A stretch of 64,000 nt of DNA. It comes from Cryobacterium sp. Y29 (GTDB taxonomy: Bacteria > Actinomycetota > Actinomycetes > Actinomycetales > Microbacteriaceae). Below the pieces are notes generated by a model. That model had not been told where the DNA came from. It was given only the letters and a program-made list of their open reading frames with translations, and ran no database searches. The DNA is taken from NCBI RefSeq assembly GCF_002929825.1, contig NZ_PJJN01000031.1:62001-126000 (forward strand), given 5' to 3'. Of the stretch, positions 16,417-25,686 are shown in pieces (position 1 is the stretch's first letter; the number at the start of each line of letters is the position of its first letter). The position numbers and the translations under genes were made by a program.

Positions 16417-17289
16417 ATGAACATTGGCCTCGTCGTCACCACCCTCGGTCGAGAGCTGGGGTTGCGCCGCCTGCTGCAGTCGTTGGTTGGCCAGGTCACC
16501 GCCGCAGACACGATCGTGATCGTCGCGCAGCGCAATCTGCAAGTGGTCAAGGATCTCGCGGTGGAGTTCACTGCCATCGGCTGCGAGATTATCGTGACGA
16601 CGTCGCCGTTGGGCGCATCGCGCGGACGCAACGCCGGGGTCGCGACGCTCCCGGCGGGCGTGGACTATCTCCTGCACTTTCCCAATGACACCACTTGGTT
16701 TCCGCCAGGAATCATCGCGGGTCTCCGTTCGATTCCTCCCGCGGCCAGTGTCGCCGCATTGACCGTCACAGATGAAAACGGTCCGAAATTTCACCTCCCG
16801 ACCGCGGGCACGCCCCTGGACCGATGGAACGTCTGGACCGTCATCGAGATGGGCCTCGTCATTCGCCGCAGCTTGTTCACCAGGCTCGGCGGCTTCACAG
16901 AGTCGATCGGCACCGGCGCTTCGACACCGTGGCAGTCAGGCGAGGCGACCGATTTGCTCTTGCGTTTGATGCACGCCCGCGAATCAGATTCGTTCGTTTG
17001 GTTGCCGGCTGAGGTGGCCATTGGTGGTGTCTCAGACCCGCAGGGGCTTTCCAACGGCGAGCGCCGGCGCAAGTTGCGCAGCTACGCCCGGGGCTTCGGT
17101 CGCCTGCTCACGGTGTGGCATTACCCCCTGTATTGGCGGGCCGCAGCATTAGCCGGCGGTCTTCTCTTCGGTCTGCGCAATCGGTCATCTTTTCAGACAG
17201 CGGATGGCTGGTGGGTTTTCGTAGGCCGTTTCGAGGGCCTTACCGGCCGCTGCTTCGGTAAGACGTTGTCGAAAGCGGTCGATCGATGA
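16417..17289 (+). CDS. GT2-like glycosyltransferase
   Basis: 290 residues. The GT-A start NIGLVVTTLGRELGLRRLL, the ASRGRNAGVATLPAGVDY block and the DxD-like FPNDTTWFPPG (near residue 90) mark a GT2 fold. The canonical DDGS is replaced by VIVAQRN, so donor binding differs from the classic form. No clear transmembrane segment except a weak one near 240-255. The stop overlaps the flippase start as ATGA, so the two are coupled. Donor and acceptor unknown. Confidence 0.75.
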   Translation: MNIGLVVTTLGRELGLRRLLQSLVGQVTAADTIVIVAQRNLQVVKDLAVEFTAIGCEIIVTTSPLGASRGRNAGVATLPAGVDYLLHFPNDTTWFPPGIIAGLRSIPPAASVAALTVTDENGPKFHLPTAGTPLDRWNVWTVIEMGLVIRRSLFTRLGGFTESIGTGASTPWQSGEATDLLLRLMHARESDSFVWLPAEVAIGGVSDPQGLSNGERRRKLRSYARGFGRLLTVWHYPLYWRAAALAGGLLFGLRNRSSFQTADGWWVFVGRFEGLTGRCFGKTLSKAVDR

Positions 17290-18428
17290 GCCTTTCCCTG
17301 CCCCCGCAGATTCGCCTACGCGGCGCAGCAATGTCGCTCATCACACTTCTCGGCGGCGTCTCCTTGGCTGTTATTCCGGCCGCGACCGTTGCCATCTCGG
17401 CGCGGCAGTTCAACCTGCACGAACAGGGTGCCATCGCCGTAGCCGTTATGTTCGCCACGTTCGTGGGCCAGGTAACTTTCGCGGTCGTCGTCGAATCACG
17501 GTTGAGTTCAGCCGCAACAGCTCGACGGGTGACGTTTCCGCTCTGGCTGGCCGCGCTTTCAGTGCTGACAGCGATCATCGTCGGCTTCAACTCCAGCAAC
17601 GCCGTCGCGCTGTGCGTCGCTCTCCCCATCCTGCTGGCATCGCTCGAGGTCGGTCGTGGAGTGTCCGTCGCCGAGCGCCTCGACACTCGCGAAATCTGGG
17701 CATCCGTTCTCGTCGGCTCCGGGGCCCTGGCTGGCGTACTTGTAGCTTTCTCCGCACAGACCTGGGGAATGATTCCGTTGGTAGCCGGGATCGCCGCGGC
17801 CACCTGCGTGCGCTCCCTTCCTGTATCCCACCAGCCGAGTCGGCCCGACCCGGCCGTCATGGGGTGGGTAGTCGCAGACACCTCAATTACCGGTGTCATC
17901 TACCCGCTTCTGAACGTGATGATTCTCGCGTTTATCGGCCCGGCTCAGGCCATCATCTTCACCGCCATCTCCACGGTGTCAGGGTTGCTGGCAATACCGC
18001 TCAACTTCTTGCGACTGCGGCTGCTGAAGGAGCACTCCCGCCTTGATATCGGAGTGTCCGGGCTCGCACTGTTGGGGGCCATTGTCGCACTCGGCATTCT
18101 CGAAGCGACCGGCACGTTTGGTTTCATCTTCGGATCTGCGTGGTCGCTCTCCGACACTGCGCTACCGCTGGCCGTCGCCTGCGCCTGGCGAGCCACATCC
18201 ATTCTCACCACAATCCCTTTTGCTGCCCTGCGGCGCATGGGCGCGGTACGGCTGCTGACGGGACTGCGGGCGATCGTGGCCGCCATCACATTTGCTCTTG
18301 CCGGACTGGGCCTCGTAACCCAGAACATCATCTGGGTCTTTGCGGGAATGCTCGTCGCCGAACTGATTTCCGCGGTCATCTACGAAGGGGCCCGCCGTTC
18401 CCGAACCACTTTGGTAATCAAGGACTGA
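17286..18428 (+). CDS. Polytopic membrane protein, MOP/Wzx flippase-like
   Basis: 380 residues with about 10-12 hydrophobic helices spread over the chain. The opening LRGAAMSLITLLGGVSLAVIP and later repeated helix pairs resemble MATE/Wzx-type lipid-linked oligosaccharide flippases in size and topology, but there is no sequence signature that proves it. It sits between two glycosyltransferase genes and is coupled to the first, which supports a flippase role. An alternative is a polysaccharide polymerase, though the usual large external loop is not obvious. Confidence 0.6.
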   Translation: MSLSLPPQIRLRGAAMSLITLLGGVSLAVIPAATVAISARQFNLHEQGAIAVAVMFATFVGQVTFAVVVESRLSSAATARRVTFPLWLAALSVLTAIIVGFNSSNAVALCVALPILLASLEVGRGVSVAERLDTREIWASVLVGSGALAGVLVAFSAQTWGMIPLVAGIAAATCVRSLPVSHQPSRPDPAVMGWVVADTSITGVIYPLLNVMILAFIGPAQAIIFTAISTVSGLLAIPLNFLRLRLLKEHSRLDIGVSGLALLGAIVALGILEATGTFGFIFGSAWSLSDTALPLAVACAWRATSILTTIPFAALRRMGAVRLLTGLRAIVAAITFALAGLGLVTQNIIWVFAGMLVAELISAVIYEGARRSRTTLVIKD

Positions 18429-18432
18429 TTCG

Positions 18433-19533
18433 ATGCCACTACCACTTATCTTGGTCGACCTGCTCTTCTTCACCGGAAAGAAGGGGGGCATGGAATCGTA
18501 CGTTCGCGAGGTCTACAGCCGAATGCCGCGCGAAATCGTCGGTCTTCGATTCATGGCCCTCGCGTCGAGCGAACTGGCCGCCGGCGATACCTCCTGGTTT
18601 CCCGGCGACGTCATCGATTCCGGCATCAGCGGCGAGAACCGTATCGCCTGGGCACGCGGTGAGTTGTTCACTGTTGCCGGCTTTGCGCGGCGCCGTCGCG
18701 CAGCGCTCATCCACTGCCCAGCGAACCTCGGGCCGCTTCATTCAAGGATTCCCGTCGTTCTGACAATTCACGACCTCTTGCCATTCCGGCACCCCGAATA
18801 CGTTCCCGGTGCCTACTCCATCATTCTCCGAACTCTCATTCGGTTGGGCGCGCGCACCGCACGCCGCATCCTCACAGTCAGCATGGCCTCGCGCACCGAC
18901 ATTCGTCGCTACCTACACATCAAGCGCACCCCAGTCGACGTCATCCCCCTGGCGGGCGAAACGTTGGTCAAAGGCGCAATCCCACCTACGGTTCGTCGCG
19001 CCAACCAACTGCTGGCCGTCGGCAACCGGATGCCGCACAAAAACTTCTCGACGCTGCTGACAGCGCTGGCGCTCCTCCCTGAACAAACGCGACCGCACTT
19101 AGTGATTACTGGCAGTCACGGCGAGGACCCGCTCACGCCGCTTGTGACCGAACTCGGGCTTCAAAAATGGGTGTCTTTGCGTGGCTGGCTCACGCCGCAC
19201 GAACTCGACGCACTTTATGCGGAGTCAACCCTGTTCGTCTTTCCAACTTACTTCGAGGGCTTCGGACTGCCGGTACTCGAAGCGATGGCGCATGGCTGCC
19301 CGGTGCTCTGCTCCGACATTCCAGTGCTGCATGAGGTCGCCAACGATGCGGCCGGGTACGTCGACACTCACGACGCCGCCCGGCTCGCCGAAAGTATCGG
19401 CGAGCTCCTTTCGTCGCCTGACGAGTTGGCGCGTCTCGCGGCTAGTGGGCTCGCGCGGGCCGCAGAGTTCACCTGGGACCGCACCGCGCAGCAGACGCTC
19501 GAGTCGTTTCAGCGGGTCTTAGCAGAACGGTAA
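18433..19533 (+). CDS. GT4 family glycosyltransferase
   Basis: 366 residues. GT-B enzyme with glycine-rich FFTGKKGGMESYVREVY near residue 10, LTIHDLLPFRHPEY near 115, ASRTDIRRYLHI, LAVGNRMPHKNFSTLL at the start of the C-domain, and the donor-binding E-x7-E block YFEGFGLPVLEAMAHGCPVL near 275. AAGGA lies eight bases before the ATG. Its last 25 bases overlap the last bases of the convergent GT4 gene at 19509. Sugar unknown. Confidence 0.92.
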   Translation: MPLPLILVDLLFFTGKKGGMESYVREVYSRMPREIVGLRFMALASSELAAGDTSWFPGDVIDSGISGENRIAWARGELFTVAGFARRRRAALIHCPANLGPLHSRIPVVLTIHDLLPFRHPEYVPGAYSIILRTLIRLGARTARRILTVSMASRTDIRRYLHIKRTPVDVIPLAGETLVKGAIPPTVRRANQLLAVGNRMPHKNFSTLLTALALLPEQTRPHLVITGSHGEDPLTPLVTELGLQKWVSLRGWLTPHELDALYAESTLFVFPTYFEGFGLPVLEAMAHGCPVLCSDIPVLHEVANDAAGYVDTHDAARLAESIGELLSSPDELARLAASGLARAAEFTWDRTAQQTLESFQRVLAER

Positions 19534-20669
19534 GCAACCAGAATCTGGTCGATGGATCGACCGAGGCCTCCCGCCGCGCGTTCCTGCTCAAACCAAGCCT
19601 GCGTGGAGCGTCTCAACGGCTCACCGGCAGACACCACCGTCACAATGGCGGTAGCAAGGTCGTAAGGTCGCACCGACGCTGCGATAAACCCGTTGATCCC
19701 GTTGTGAACCAGCTCGGCTGCCGCGTTGTCGGGGCCGGCCACGACCACACTGGGTGTGGCCACTGCAGCTGCCTCAGCGACGACAAGTCCAAATCCTTCG
19801 CGGCGTGACGGGTTGACTAGCGCGCGTGAACCGACCAGCAGCGTGTGCAGTTCAGCGTCGCTGACCCGACCGGCTAGCGTGACCACGTCATCGAGGCCCA
19901 GCTCGCTGATCAGTGCGGCCACCGCGGCAGTTTCCGGCCCGGAACCCACGATGACGAGGCGCAGGTCGCTAATCTGCTTGCGCGCCTCATGTAGGGCAGG
20001 CAGCAGATCGATGAGTCGCTTGTCAGCGATGTGACGACCCACGAAAATCAGGTACGGATCGTCGCCGCGTTTGGTCGTCACATCGGGTGCGGCACCCACG
20101 AGGTCAATCAGCCCCAACGTCACCGGGGTGGCCCGCCGCCGATAGCCCCGAATGCGCGAGCCGGTGAAGTGACTATTGACGGTGTGGAGGTGGCCGAGGC
20201 GGATCGCTATCAGTTGCAGCACCGAGGCGACGGTGCCCATGAGCATGCCCGAGTAAGCGCGCCACTGGCGCCACCCCCAAACCTCGAGCCAGTCGGTCAC
20301 CACGAAGGCCTTGCTTCCGATTAATGCCAGTTGCACCGCGAAGACATTGAGTACGGGTAAGGCGCTCACGATGACCACGTCATAGTTATCGCGGCGCGCC
20401 CGAAAGTGGTGAAAAAGAGCCAATGCAAACTTCACGGCGCTGATCGGCGTGCGCGTTCCCGCGTCGTCGTAGATCGACCCGCGCCACACCGGAACGACCG
20501 AGAAGCTCGCTTTCGGCGCTGGGCCATCCCACTGGGCGCGCGTCACATAGTCAACGGCGCTCCCCCTCTCGGTGAATAACTCCGCGATTCGTCGATACAC
20601 CCGTTCGCCGCCGCCCGAATTGATCGGAAAGAAGCAGTCGTAGGCGATCGCCACGCGTGGTTCAGTCAC
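19509..20669 (-). CDS. GT4 family glycosyltransferase
   Basis: 386 residues from a GTG. N-domain: VAIAYDCFFPINSGGGERVYRR with the phosphate-binding glycines. C-domain: PYLIFVGRHIADKRLIDLLPAL and the donor-binding RREGFGLVVAEAAAVATPSV, a normal E-x7-E motif (EGFGLVVAE). The start overlaps the stop of the DUF2142 gene by eight bases. The 3' end overlaps the convergent GT4 gene, giving a 25-base antisense overlap between two glycosyltransferase genes. Confidence 0.92.
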   Translation of the reverse strand: MTEPRVAIAYDCFFPINSGGGERVYRRIAELFTERGSAVDYVTRAQWDGPAPKASFSVVPVWRGSIYDDAGTRTPISAVKFALALFHHFRARRDNYDVVIVSALPVLNVFAVQLALIGSKAFVVTDWLEVWGWRQWRAYSGMLMGTVASVLQLIAIRLGHLHTVNSHFTGSRIRGYRRRATPVTLGLIDLVGAAPDVTTKRGDDPYLIFVGRHIADKRLIDLLPALHEARKQISDLRLVIVGSGPETAAVAALISELGLDDVVTLAGRVSDAELHTLLVGSRALVNPSRREGFGLVVAEAAAVATPSVVVAGPDNAAAELVHNGINGFIAASVRPYDLATAIVTVVSAGEPLRRSTQAWFEQERAAGGLGRSIDQILVAYRSAKTR

Positions 20670-22281
20670 GAAGAGAGCACTCGGTCGGCGCTGCAGCAGT
20701 CAGGCTTTCAGCCAGGTCGGCCGCATCCTCGAGTCGCGCCGCGCGCGCGGCAACCCACCCCGTGCACAGAACGAACGCGATCGATACCAGCGCATAAAGC
20801 ACGACCAGGGTTGGCCAGCCGAGCGGCGGCTGCCAGGCCGGATTTTTCCACATCTCACTGATCGGCTGTCCACTGCCGACTACGTAACGCCACATCACGA
20901 CTACGAAAGCCAGCAGCCCGTATGACGCGATCAGCGCTGCGCTAATCCAGGTGACTCGTGTCGACAGGAACGCCACGCGATTTCCCTGTTTCGCAGAAAG
21001 CAGCCAGGCCGCCAGAATCGTCACGCCAAGATAAAGGAAGAGGCCGTATCGCCCCTGCCAGATAACTCCGGTTTGGCTCACGCTGTAGCCCTGCACCAAG
21101 GCCGGTACCAAGACGGCAGCGGCCGTAATCACGGCCATCGTGACCAGGCCGCGTCGCCGGGAGGCGGTGACAGCGAGAACGATCAGAATGCCAATCGGTA
21201 TGACAAACAGCCAATAAGCGGATGTCGACAGCGGCGCGTCGAACCAACCAAAGTACCCGATGGCCTGCTGAACGAACTGCGGTGTGGTGCGAAGTACGTG
21301 CACGAAGCCCTGCACGAATGATGCACCTACCAGCGGCGCGTCCGATTTCTCGGCCTGGCTCGACAGGCTGCCGCCGCTCAGCGTCCACACGATCGAGAAG
21401 ATACCTCCGGCCGCGACGATACCGAGCGGAATATATGAGCGCGAAGTTGTGAACAGCGACTTGACCGAATTCCAACCGGTCGCGATGAAACAGATACCAA
21501 CAACGACAATCAACCACAGAGGCCCCGTCGCTCGAGCTGTCGCGAGCGTCACGGAGGCGACGGCTACGATCATCCAGAGATACCAGCGTGAGAGTGAGGA
21601 CACCTCTTGTGCGACTCGTCGGGTATCGAACCGTTCGAGGAGACGAGGAAGGGTAGCCCAGAGGGCGACAGCCGAAGCGATCTCAATGCCGTTGGGGTTC
21701 ACCGAACCGAAGAAATAGACGACCATCGGGGCTGCCACAAAGGCCAGGCCCAGCGGCATCCACCGCGATCTGCGCACGGACATCGCTGCTTGAAAACCCC
21801 AGGCGACGAACACTGCGGCGAGCAATCCACTCACGATGCGCATGCCGTAGATGCCAGCTGATCCGTCCAAGATCAAGCTCGGCCATCCGACTGCGTAGTA
21901 GTACAGGGGGTTGTAGGCGCCCACCCAGGTGTTGAACCAGTCGGCTCCGCCCTCATCGCCAAGTTCGACCCCACAGTTCGCAGGCTGATCAGGGTGAAAA
22001 GCGAAACAGAGAATCTGTGGCGAGTACGAGTACCCCCCTGGCAGGTCAACCACCGTGTGCTTGATCCCCGGCACGTCATAGCCGATAACCTGACCATGCA
22101 TTTGCGCGATGGCCTTGGTTGCATGCGCGTTCTCGTCGGGTACCGAGAAGATGGGGCTGGCCAGTGACCACAGGGTCGAGAGTGCGAACACGAACAGAAA
22201 GACCAGCCAAAAAACTGAGCGCGAATTGCCTGCAGTTCGCCCGCCGGCCGTTTGCTTCGCCAGCAAGAAAGTTCGTGGCAC
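20662..22281 (-). CDS. DUF2142 family polytopic membrane protein (GT-C-like)
   Basis: About 540 residues with a dozen membrane helices. The first helix is followed by the family block SPIFSVPDENAHATKAIAQ, which carries acidic residues in the first external loop as in GT-C glycosyltransferases, then PLYYYAVGWPSLI and SVNPNGIEIASAVALWATL. DUF2142 members occur in rhamnan and other surface-polymer clusters and are thought to use lipid-phosphate sugars. The longest frame (to 22422) overlaps the acyltransferase gene by 68 bases and begins with a shadow of its 9-base repeat. I prefer GTG at 22281 with GGAG upstream; TTG at 22326 is also possible. Confidence 0.82.
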   Translation of the reverse strand: MPRTFLLAKQTAGGRTAGNSRSVFWLVFLFVFALSTLWSLASPIFSVPDENAHATKAIAQMHGQVIGYDVPGIKHTVVDLPGGYSYSPQILCFAFHPDQPANCGVELGDEGGADWFNTWVGAYNPLYYYAVGWPSLILDGSAGIYGMRIVSGLLAAVFVAWGFQAAMSVRRSRWMPLGLAFVAAPMVVYFFGSVNPNGIEIASAVALWATLPRLLERFDTRRVAQEVSSLSRWYLWMIVAVASVTLATARATGPLWLIVVVGICFIATGWNSVKSLFTTSRSYIPLGIVAAGGIFSIVWTLSGGSLSSQAEKSDAPLVGASFVQGFVHVLRTTPQFVQQAIGYFGWFDAPLSTSAYWLFVIPIGILIVLAVTASRRRGLVTMAVITAAAVLVPALVQGYSVSQTGVIWQGRYGLFLYLGVTILAAWLLSAKQGNRVAFLSTRVTWISAALIASYGLLAFVVVMWRYVVGSGQPISEMWKNPAWQPPLGWPTLVVLYALVSIAFVLCTGWVAARAARLEDAADLAESLTAAAPTECSLRD

Positions 22282-22354
22282 GTGTGCGTAGCTCCAGACA
22301 TTTCGCCAGGACCGACGCCCAGTCAAATCAGAATACCGTCCACTGTCGTCAGCG

Positions 22355-23053
22355 TCATGATTGTGCGTAGATCCGCCACGCTGCCAAAGCGTCCGCGAAG
22401 CCATCGAGGCCATCGAGGCCATCGAAAGACTCGTTCTTCCCGGTCCCGTAGGCAGTTTCGATTGCCGTCATCGTTGACAAGGGGACCCCTGCACGTTCCA
22501 TTCCCATGCGATTTGCAGACGCCACCTTGGCCGGGTTGCCATACGCCTTGGCGAACGGCGGTATATTGCGTGTTACGACAGACCCCATCCCCACCATGGC
22601 CCCGACTCCGACGTACCTTCGTTGATGGACGCACGTGCCCAATCCAAGGTTCGCACCAGCACCGATGCGAACGTGTCCGCCCAGTAGCACACTGGAGGCG
22701 AGAGTTACCCCGTCCTCAACCGTGCAATCATGCGCTACGTAAGTCTGGTTCATCAAGAAAACGTCGTTGCCGATGCGTGTTTGATGATGCCAGCCCTGAT
22801 GAATCTGGGCGTACTCGCGAATGACGCTGTTGTTACCGATGTGGATACCGTTCCCTGAACCTGGATTGAGGGCATCGGCAGGATGCGCCCAACTTCGCAC
22901 TTCGGGCGGTGCCCCAATCACACAACCGGTACCGATCCAATTTCCGTTCCCAATGGTAACCGGCCCAATAATCACGGCCAGCGGGCCGATCGTGTTGCCT
23001 GATCCAAGAAGAACATTCCCGATTAACTGGGCGGTTGGATGTACAGAATTCAT
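22355..23053 (-). CDS. LpxA-like left-handed beta-helix acyltransferase
   Basis: 232 residues from the ATG at 23053 (GAGG five bases upstream). Hexapeptide repeats run from residue 6 to about 170 (HPTAQLIGNVLLGSGNTIGP, VTIGNGNWIGTGCVIG, VRIGAGANLGLGTCV). The block MNQTYVAHDCTVEDGVTLAS matches the catalytic-His strand of UDP-GlcNAc acyltransferase LpxA, and IREYAQIHQGWHHQTRIGN resembles the LpxA region before it. In contrast to WbpD/PglD types it keeps the LpxA order and a helical C-terminus. It is divergent from an aminotransferase and an oxidoreductase that together could make the amino sugar it would acylate. A 9-base tandem repeat encodes DGLDGLDGF near its end. Confidence 0.85.
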   Translation of the reverse strand: MNSVHPTAQLIGNVLLGSGNTIGPLAVIIGPVTIGNGNWIGTGCVIGAPPEVRSWAHPADALNPGSGNGIHIGNNSVIREYAQIHQGWHHQTRIGNDVFLMNQTYVAHDCTVEDGVTLASSVLLGGHVRIGAGANLGLGTCVHQRRYVGVGAMVGMGSVVTRNIPPFAKAYGNPAKVASANRMGMERAGVPLSTMTAIETAYGTGKNESFDGLDGLDGFADALAAWRIYAQS

Positions 23054-23163
23054 TGCTCCCTCACTAAATCTGGATCCGCGTGTCCGGATGGACGTCACAC
23101 CATCCGTTATTCTTGAGGCGCACGTATTTACACCAGCACATCGAATCTAATCTACGAGGCGAC

Positions 23164-24264
23164 ATGATCCCGATTACAACTGTCGAGTTCGGCGAAGAAG
23201 AGCAACAACTAGTCTCGGAAGTTTTGCGATCCGGCGCCGTTGCGCAGGGCCCCAAAGTCGCACAACTTGAAGGGCGTTTTGGCCAACTTTTCGGTAGCCC
23301 CCATGTTGTCGCTGTCAACAACGGCACCACCGCACTCATTGCAGCTCTGCAGGTTCTTGACCTCCAGCCGGGAGACGAGGTTATCACCTCTCCCTTCACC
23401 TTTGTTGCCACACTGAACGCGATCCTGGAGGCGGGTGCGACAGCCACCTTCGCAGATATCAGTGCCGACGACTTCAATATCGACCCAACTTCTGTCGCCG
23501 AACGGGTCACAGACCGCACCAAAGTGCTCCTGCCCGTACACCTGTACGGGCAAATGGCCGACATGGACCCATTGGTCGCGCTGGCAACGGACCGGGGCCT
23601 TCGCATTCTTGAGGATTCGGCGCAATCTCACGGCGCCAGCTATAAAGGAAAATACGCTGGGAGCTATGGGCTTGGGGCATTTTCCCTTTACGCCACAAAG
23701 AACATCACGACCGGGGAGGGCGGTCTCATCACGACGAATGACGACAACCTCGCCGATAAACTCCGACTGCTGCGCAATCAAGGCATGCGAGCGCGCTACG
23801 TGTACGAGATGGCAGGCAACAACTACCGTCTGACCGATCTTCAAGCCGCCCTGGGCATTCCGCAGTTGGAGCGCTACGCACAGACGGTGGCCAAGCGTCA
23901 GAGGAACGCAGATCGCCTTATTGAAGGACTCGCCGATGTTCCAGGTGTAGTCGTGCCTCGTCAATTGGACGGTCGGGAGCATGTTTGGCACCAATTCACC
24001 GTGCGCATCACTGCCGAGTCCCGGGTCCCACGCGACGCATTTGTCGAGGCCCTCGCTCAGCGAGGCGTGGGCAGCGGAATTTACTACCCCAAGCTCGTTA
24101 CGGATTACGACGCCTACCGTTCCCACCCGCAGGTTATCCCGGCCGACGTGCCCGTCGCGACCCAGATGGTCAAGGAAGTCTTGTCGCTACCGGTACACAC
24201 GGCACTGTCCGACGCGGAGATCGCAAAAATAGTATCGTCCGTTCGCGCCGTGGCAGGAGTTTGA
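23164..24264 (+). CDS. DegT/DnrJ/EryC1/StrS aminotransferase (GnnB/WbpE-like)
   Basis: 366 residues from ATG 23164, chosen for GAGG four bases upstream and the family opening MIPITTVEFGEEEQQLV; the longer frame has no support. Family blocks: AVNNGTTALIAALQVLDLQP, EDSAQSHGASYKGKYAGSYG, the PLP lysine in FSLYATKNITTGEGG, and YRLTDLQAALGIPQLE. The ATKNITTGEGG type is that of enzymes acting on 3-keto sugars (WbpE, FdtB, GnnB). With the oxidoreductase that follows two bases after its stop it would form a UDP-3-amino sugar. The exact sugar is inference. Confidence 0.92.
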   Translation: MIPITTVEFGEEEQQLVSEVLRSGAVAQGPKVAQLEGRFGQLFGSPHVVAVNNGTTALIAALQVLDLQPGDEVITSPFTFVATLNAILEAGATATFADISADDFNIDPTSVAERVTDRTKVLLPVHLYGQMADMDPLVALATDRGLRILEDSAQSHGASYKGKYAGSYGLGAFSLYATKNITTGEGGLITTNDDNLADKLRLLRNQGMRARYVYEMAGNNYRLTDLQAALGIPQLERYAQTVAKRQRNADRLIEGLADVPGVVVPRQLDGREHVWHQFTVRITAESRVPRDAFVEALAQRGVGSGIYYPKLVTDYDAYRSHPQVIPADVPVATQMVKEVLSLPVHTALSDAEIAKIVSSVRAVAGV

Positions 24265-24266
24265 GT

Positions 24267-25235
24267 ATGGCATCGAAGAAGAAAATTGCTCTGGTAGGCG
24301 CCGGCAATATGGGCACGAACCATGCGCGCGTCATCGCTCAGTCCGATCGAGCGGACCTTGCCTACCTAATCGACCCGCGCGAAGATGTAGGCCGACGGGT
24401 AGCTGATCGTTTTGGAGCCATTTGGCTTCCCGAACTTCCGACCTTGACGGATGTGGATGCTGTTGTGGTCGCCGCCGCAACCGAGGCGCATTTTGACCTC
24501 GCCATGCGCGTTCTGTCCCAAGACCGTCCTCTTCTGATCGAGAAGCCCGTCGCGGACAGCCTGCTTCGAACACAGGAGATTCTGGACGAGGCTGATCACC
24601 GCGATATTCCACTCATGTGCGGACTTCTCGAACGTTACAATCCGGCTGTTCTCACTGCTCGGTCACTGCTGGAGCAGCCGCTTCACGTTATGGCCACGCG
24701 CCATTCACCATACGCTCCGCGCATTCGCACAGGCGTTGCTTGGGATCTGTTGGTTCACGACGTGGACCTCGCCATCAACATCATCGGCTCTAACCCAACT
24801 TCGGTGGACGCGACTCTGGGCTTCTTCCACCCCGATTCCGCTCCCATGGCGGAAGATGTTGCTGAGACCGTGCTCGGCTTCGAAAATGGCGCTATCGCTC
24901 ACGTTTCTGCCAGCCGCGTCGGCCAGCGCAAAATCCGCCAATTGTCGGTCTACGAGGTCGACCGTCTCATCGAAATTGACCTACTTCGTCGGGATGTCAC
25001 GATCTATCGACACGTCTCTGAAAACTCCGTCGATGACGGCCGCGGATATCGTCAGCAGACTGTCATTGAGATTCCGGAACTCATTACATCTCAGGAGCCT
25101 CTGACAACGCAATTCTCGCGCTTCATGGACGTCATTGATGGTTCAGTAGATGCCGCGGTGGAACGTTCGACTATCGTGGCATCCCATGAAGTCATCGACC
25201 AGGTCATCTCCCGAAAACTCGCAGCACTGAGGTGA
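24267..25235 (+). CDS. Gfo/Idh/MocA oxidoreductase (GnnA/WlbA-like)
   Basis: 322 residues from ATG 24267 (AGGAG ten bases upstream, inside the aminotransferase end). The NAD-binding IALVGAGNMGTNHARVI opens it; the family block LLIEKPVADSL (EKP motif) is near residue 95 and the catalytic-helix region GVAWDLLVHDVDLAINI carries the expected Asp/His. Such enzymes oxidise C3 of UDP-GlcNAc(A) before amination. It overlaps the GtrA gene by four bases (GTGA), so aminotransferase, oxidoreductase, GtrA and GT2 read as one operon. Confidence 0.9.
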   Translation: MASKKKIALVGAGNMGTNHARVIAQSDRADLAYLIDPREDVGRRVADRFGAIWLPELPTLTDVDAVVVAAATEAHFDLAMRVLSQDRPLLIEKPVADSLLRTQEILDEADHRDIPLMCGLLERYNPAVLTARSLLEQPLHVMATRHSPYAPRIRTGVAWDLLVHDVDLAINIIGSNPTSVDATLGFFHPDSAPMAEDVAETVLGFENGAIAHVSASRVGQRKIRQLSVYEVDRLIEIDLLRRDVTIYRHVSENSVDDGRGYRQQTVIEIPELITSQEPLTTQFSRFMDVIDGSVDAAVERSTIVASHEVIDQVISRKLAALR

Positions 25236-25684
25236 ATAAAGCTGTCCGGTCCCGCGACACGTCGACCAATCCAATCCAATGGCACGTTCGCGTTCGCCAA
25301 AATAGCGGGCTTCGATACCTTTTCGCCGGTGGTCTGGCATTCCTTGTCGACGTGGGTGTTCTCGCCCTTCTGAAGAATGTGCTGGACTGGCCTCTCTGGT
25401 TAGCAACCGGCGCAGCATTTCTGCTGAGCTTCTTTTTCACATATACGATTCAGCGGATCTTTTCCTTCGGTTCGAACGCACCACACGGCGTGGCGCTGTT
25501 CAAATACACGATGCTTGTGGTGGTTAACACTCTGGCCACCGTCGCCATCGTTTCACTTATCGATCAAACCGTTCTCGGATGGCTCGGCGGCAAGGTAATA
25601 GCGACTGCCTTGTCAACGCTCTGGAACTATTTTGCATACCGCTATTGGGTCTTCGCTGACACCCGCCCACATAAAAAGGATTAA
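25232..25684 (+). CDS. GtrA-family membrane protein
   Basis: 150 residues with four membrane helices. The family pattern RYLFAGGLAFLVDVGVLALL at the first helix and the closing TALSTLWNYFAYRYWVFAD are typical of GtrA/DPMS_TM proteins, which are believed to help move polyprenyl-phosphate sugars across the membrane. It begins with GTG overlapping the oxidoreductase stop and is followed two bases later by a polyprenyl-phosphate-type GT2, the usual GtrA-GtrB pairing. An N-terminal tail of about 27 residues is extra. Confidence 0.9.
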   Translation: MNKAVRSRDTSTNPIQWHVRVRQNSGLRYLFAGGLAFLVDVGVLALLKNVLDWPLWLATGAAFLLSFFFTYTIQRIFSFGSNAPHGVALFKYTMLVVVNTLATVAIVSLIDQTVLGWLGGKVIATALSTLWNYFAYRYWVFADTRPHKKD

Positions 25685-25686
25685 TC

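Noticed and set aside
22320..22422. MASMASMAS start of the DUF2142 protein
   Set aside because: It is the shadow of the 9-base tandem repeat that encodes DGLDGLDGF at the end of the acyltransferase; starts further downstream are more likely.
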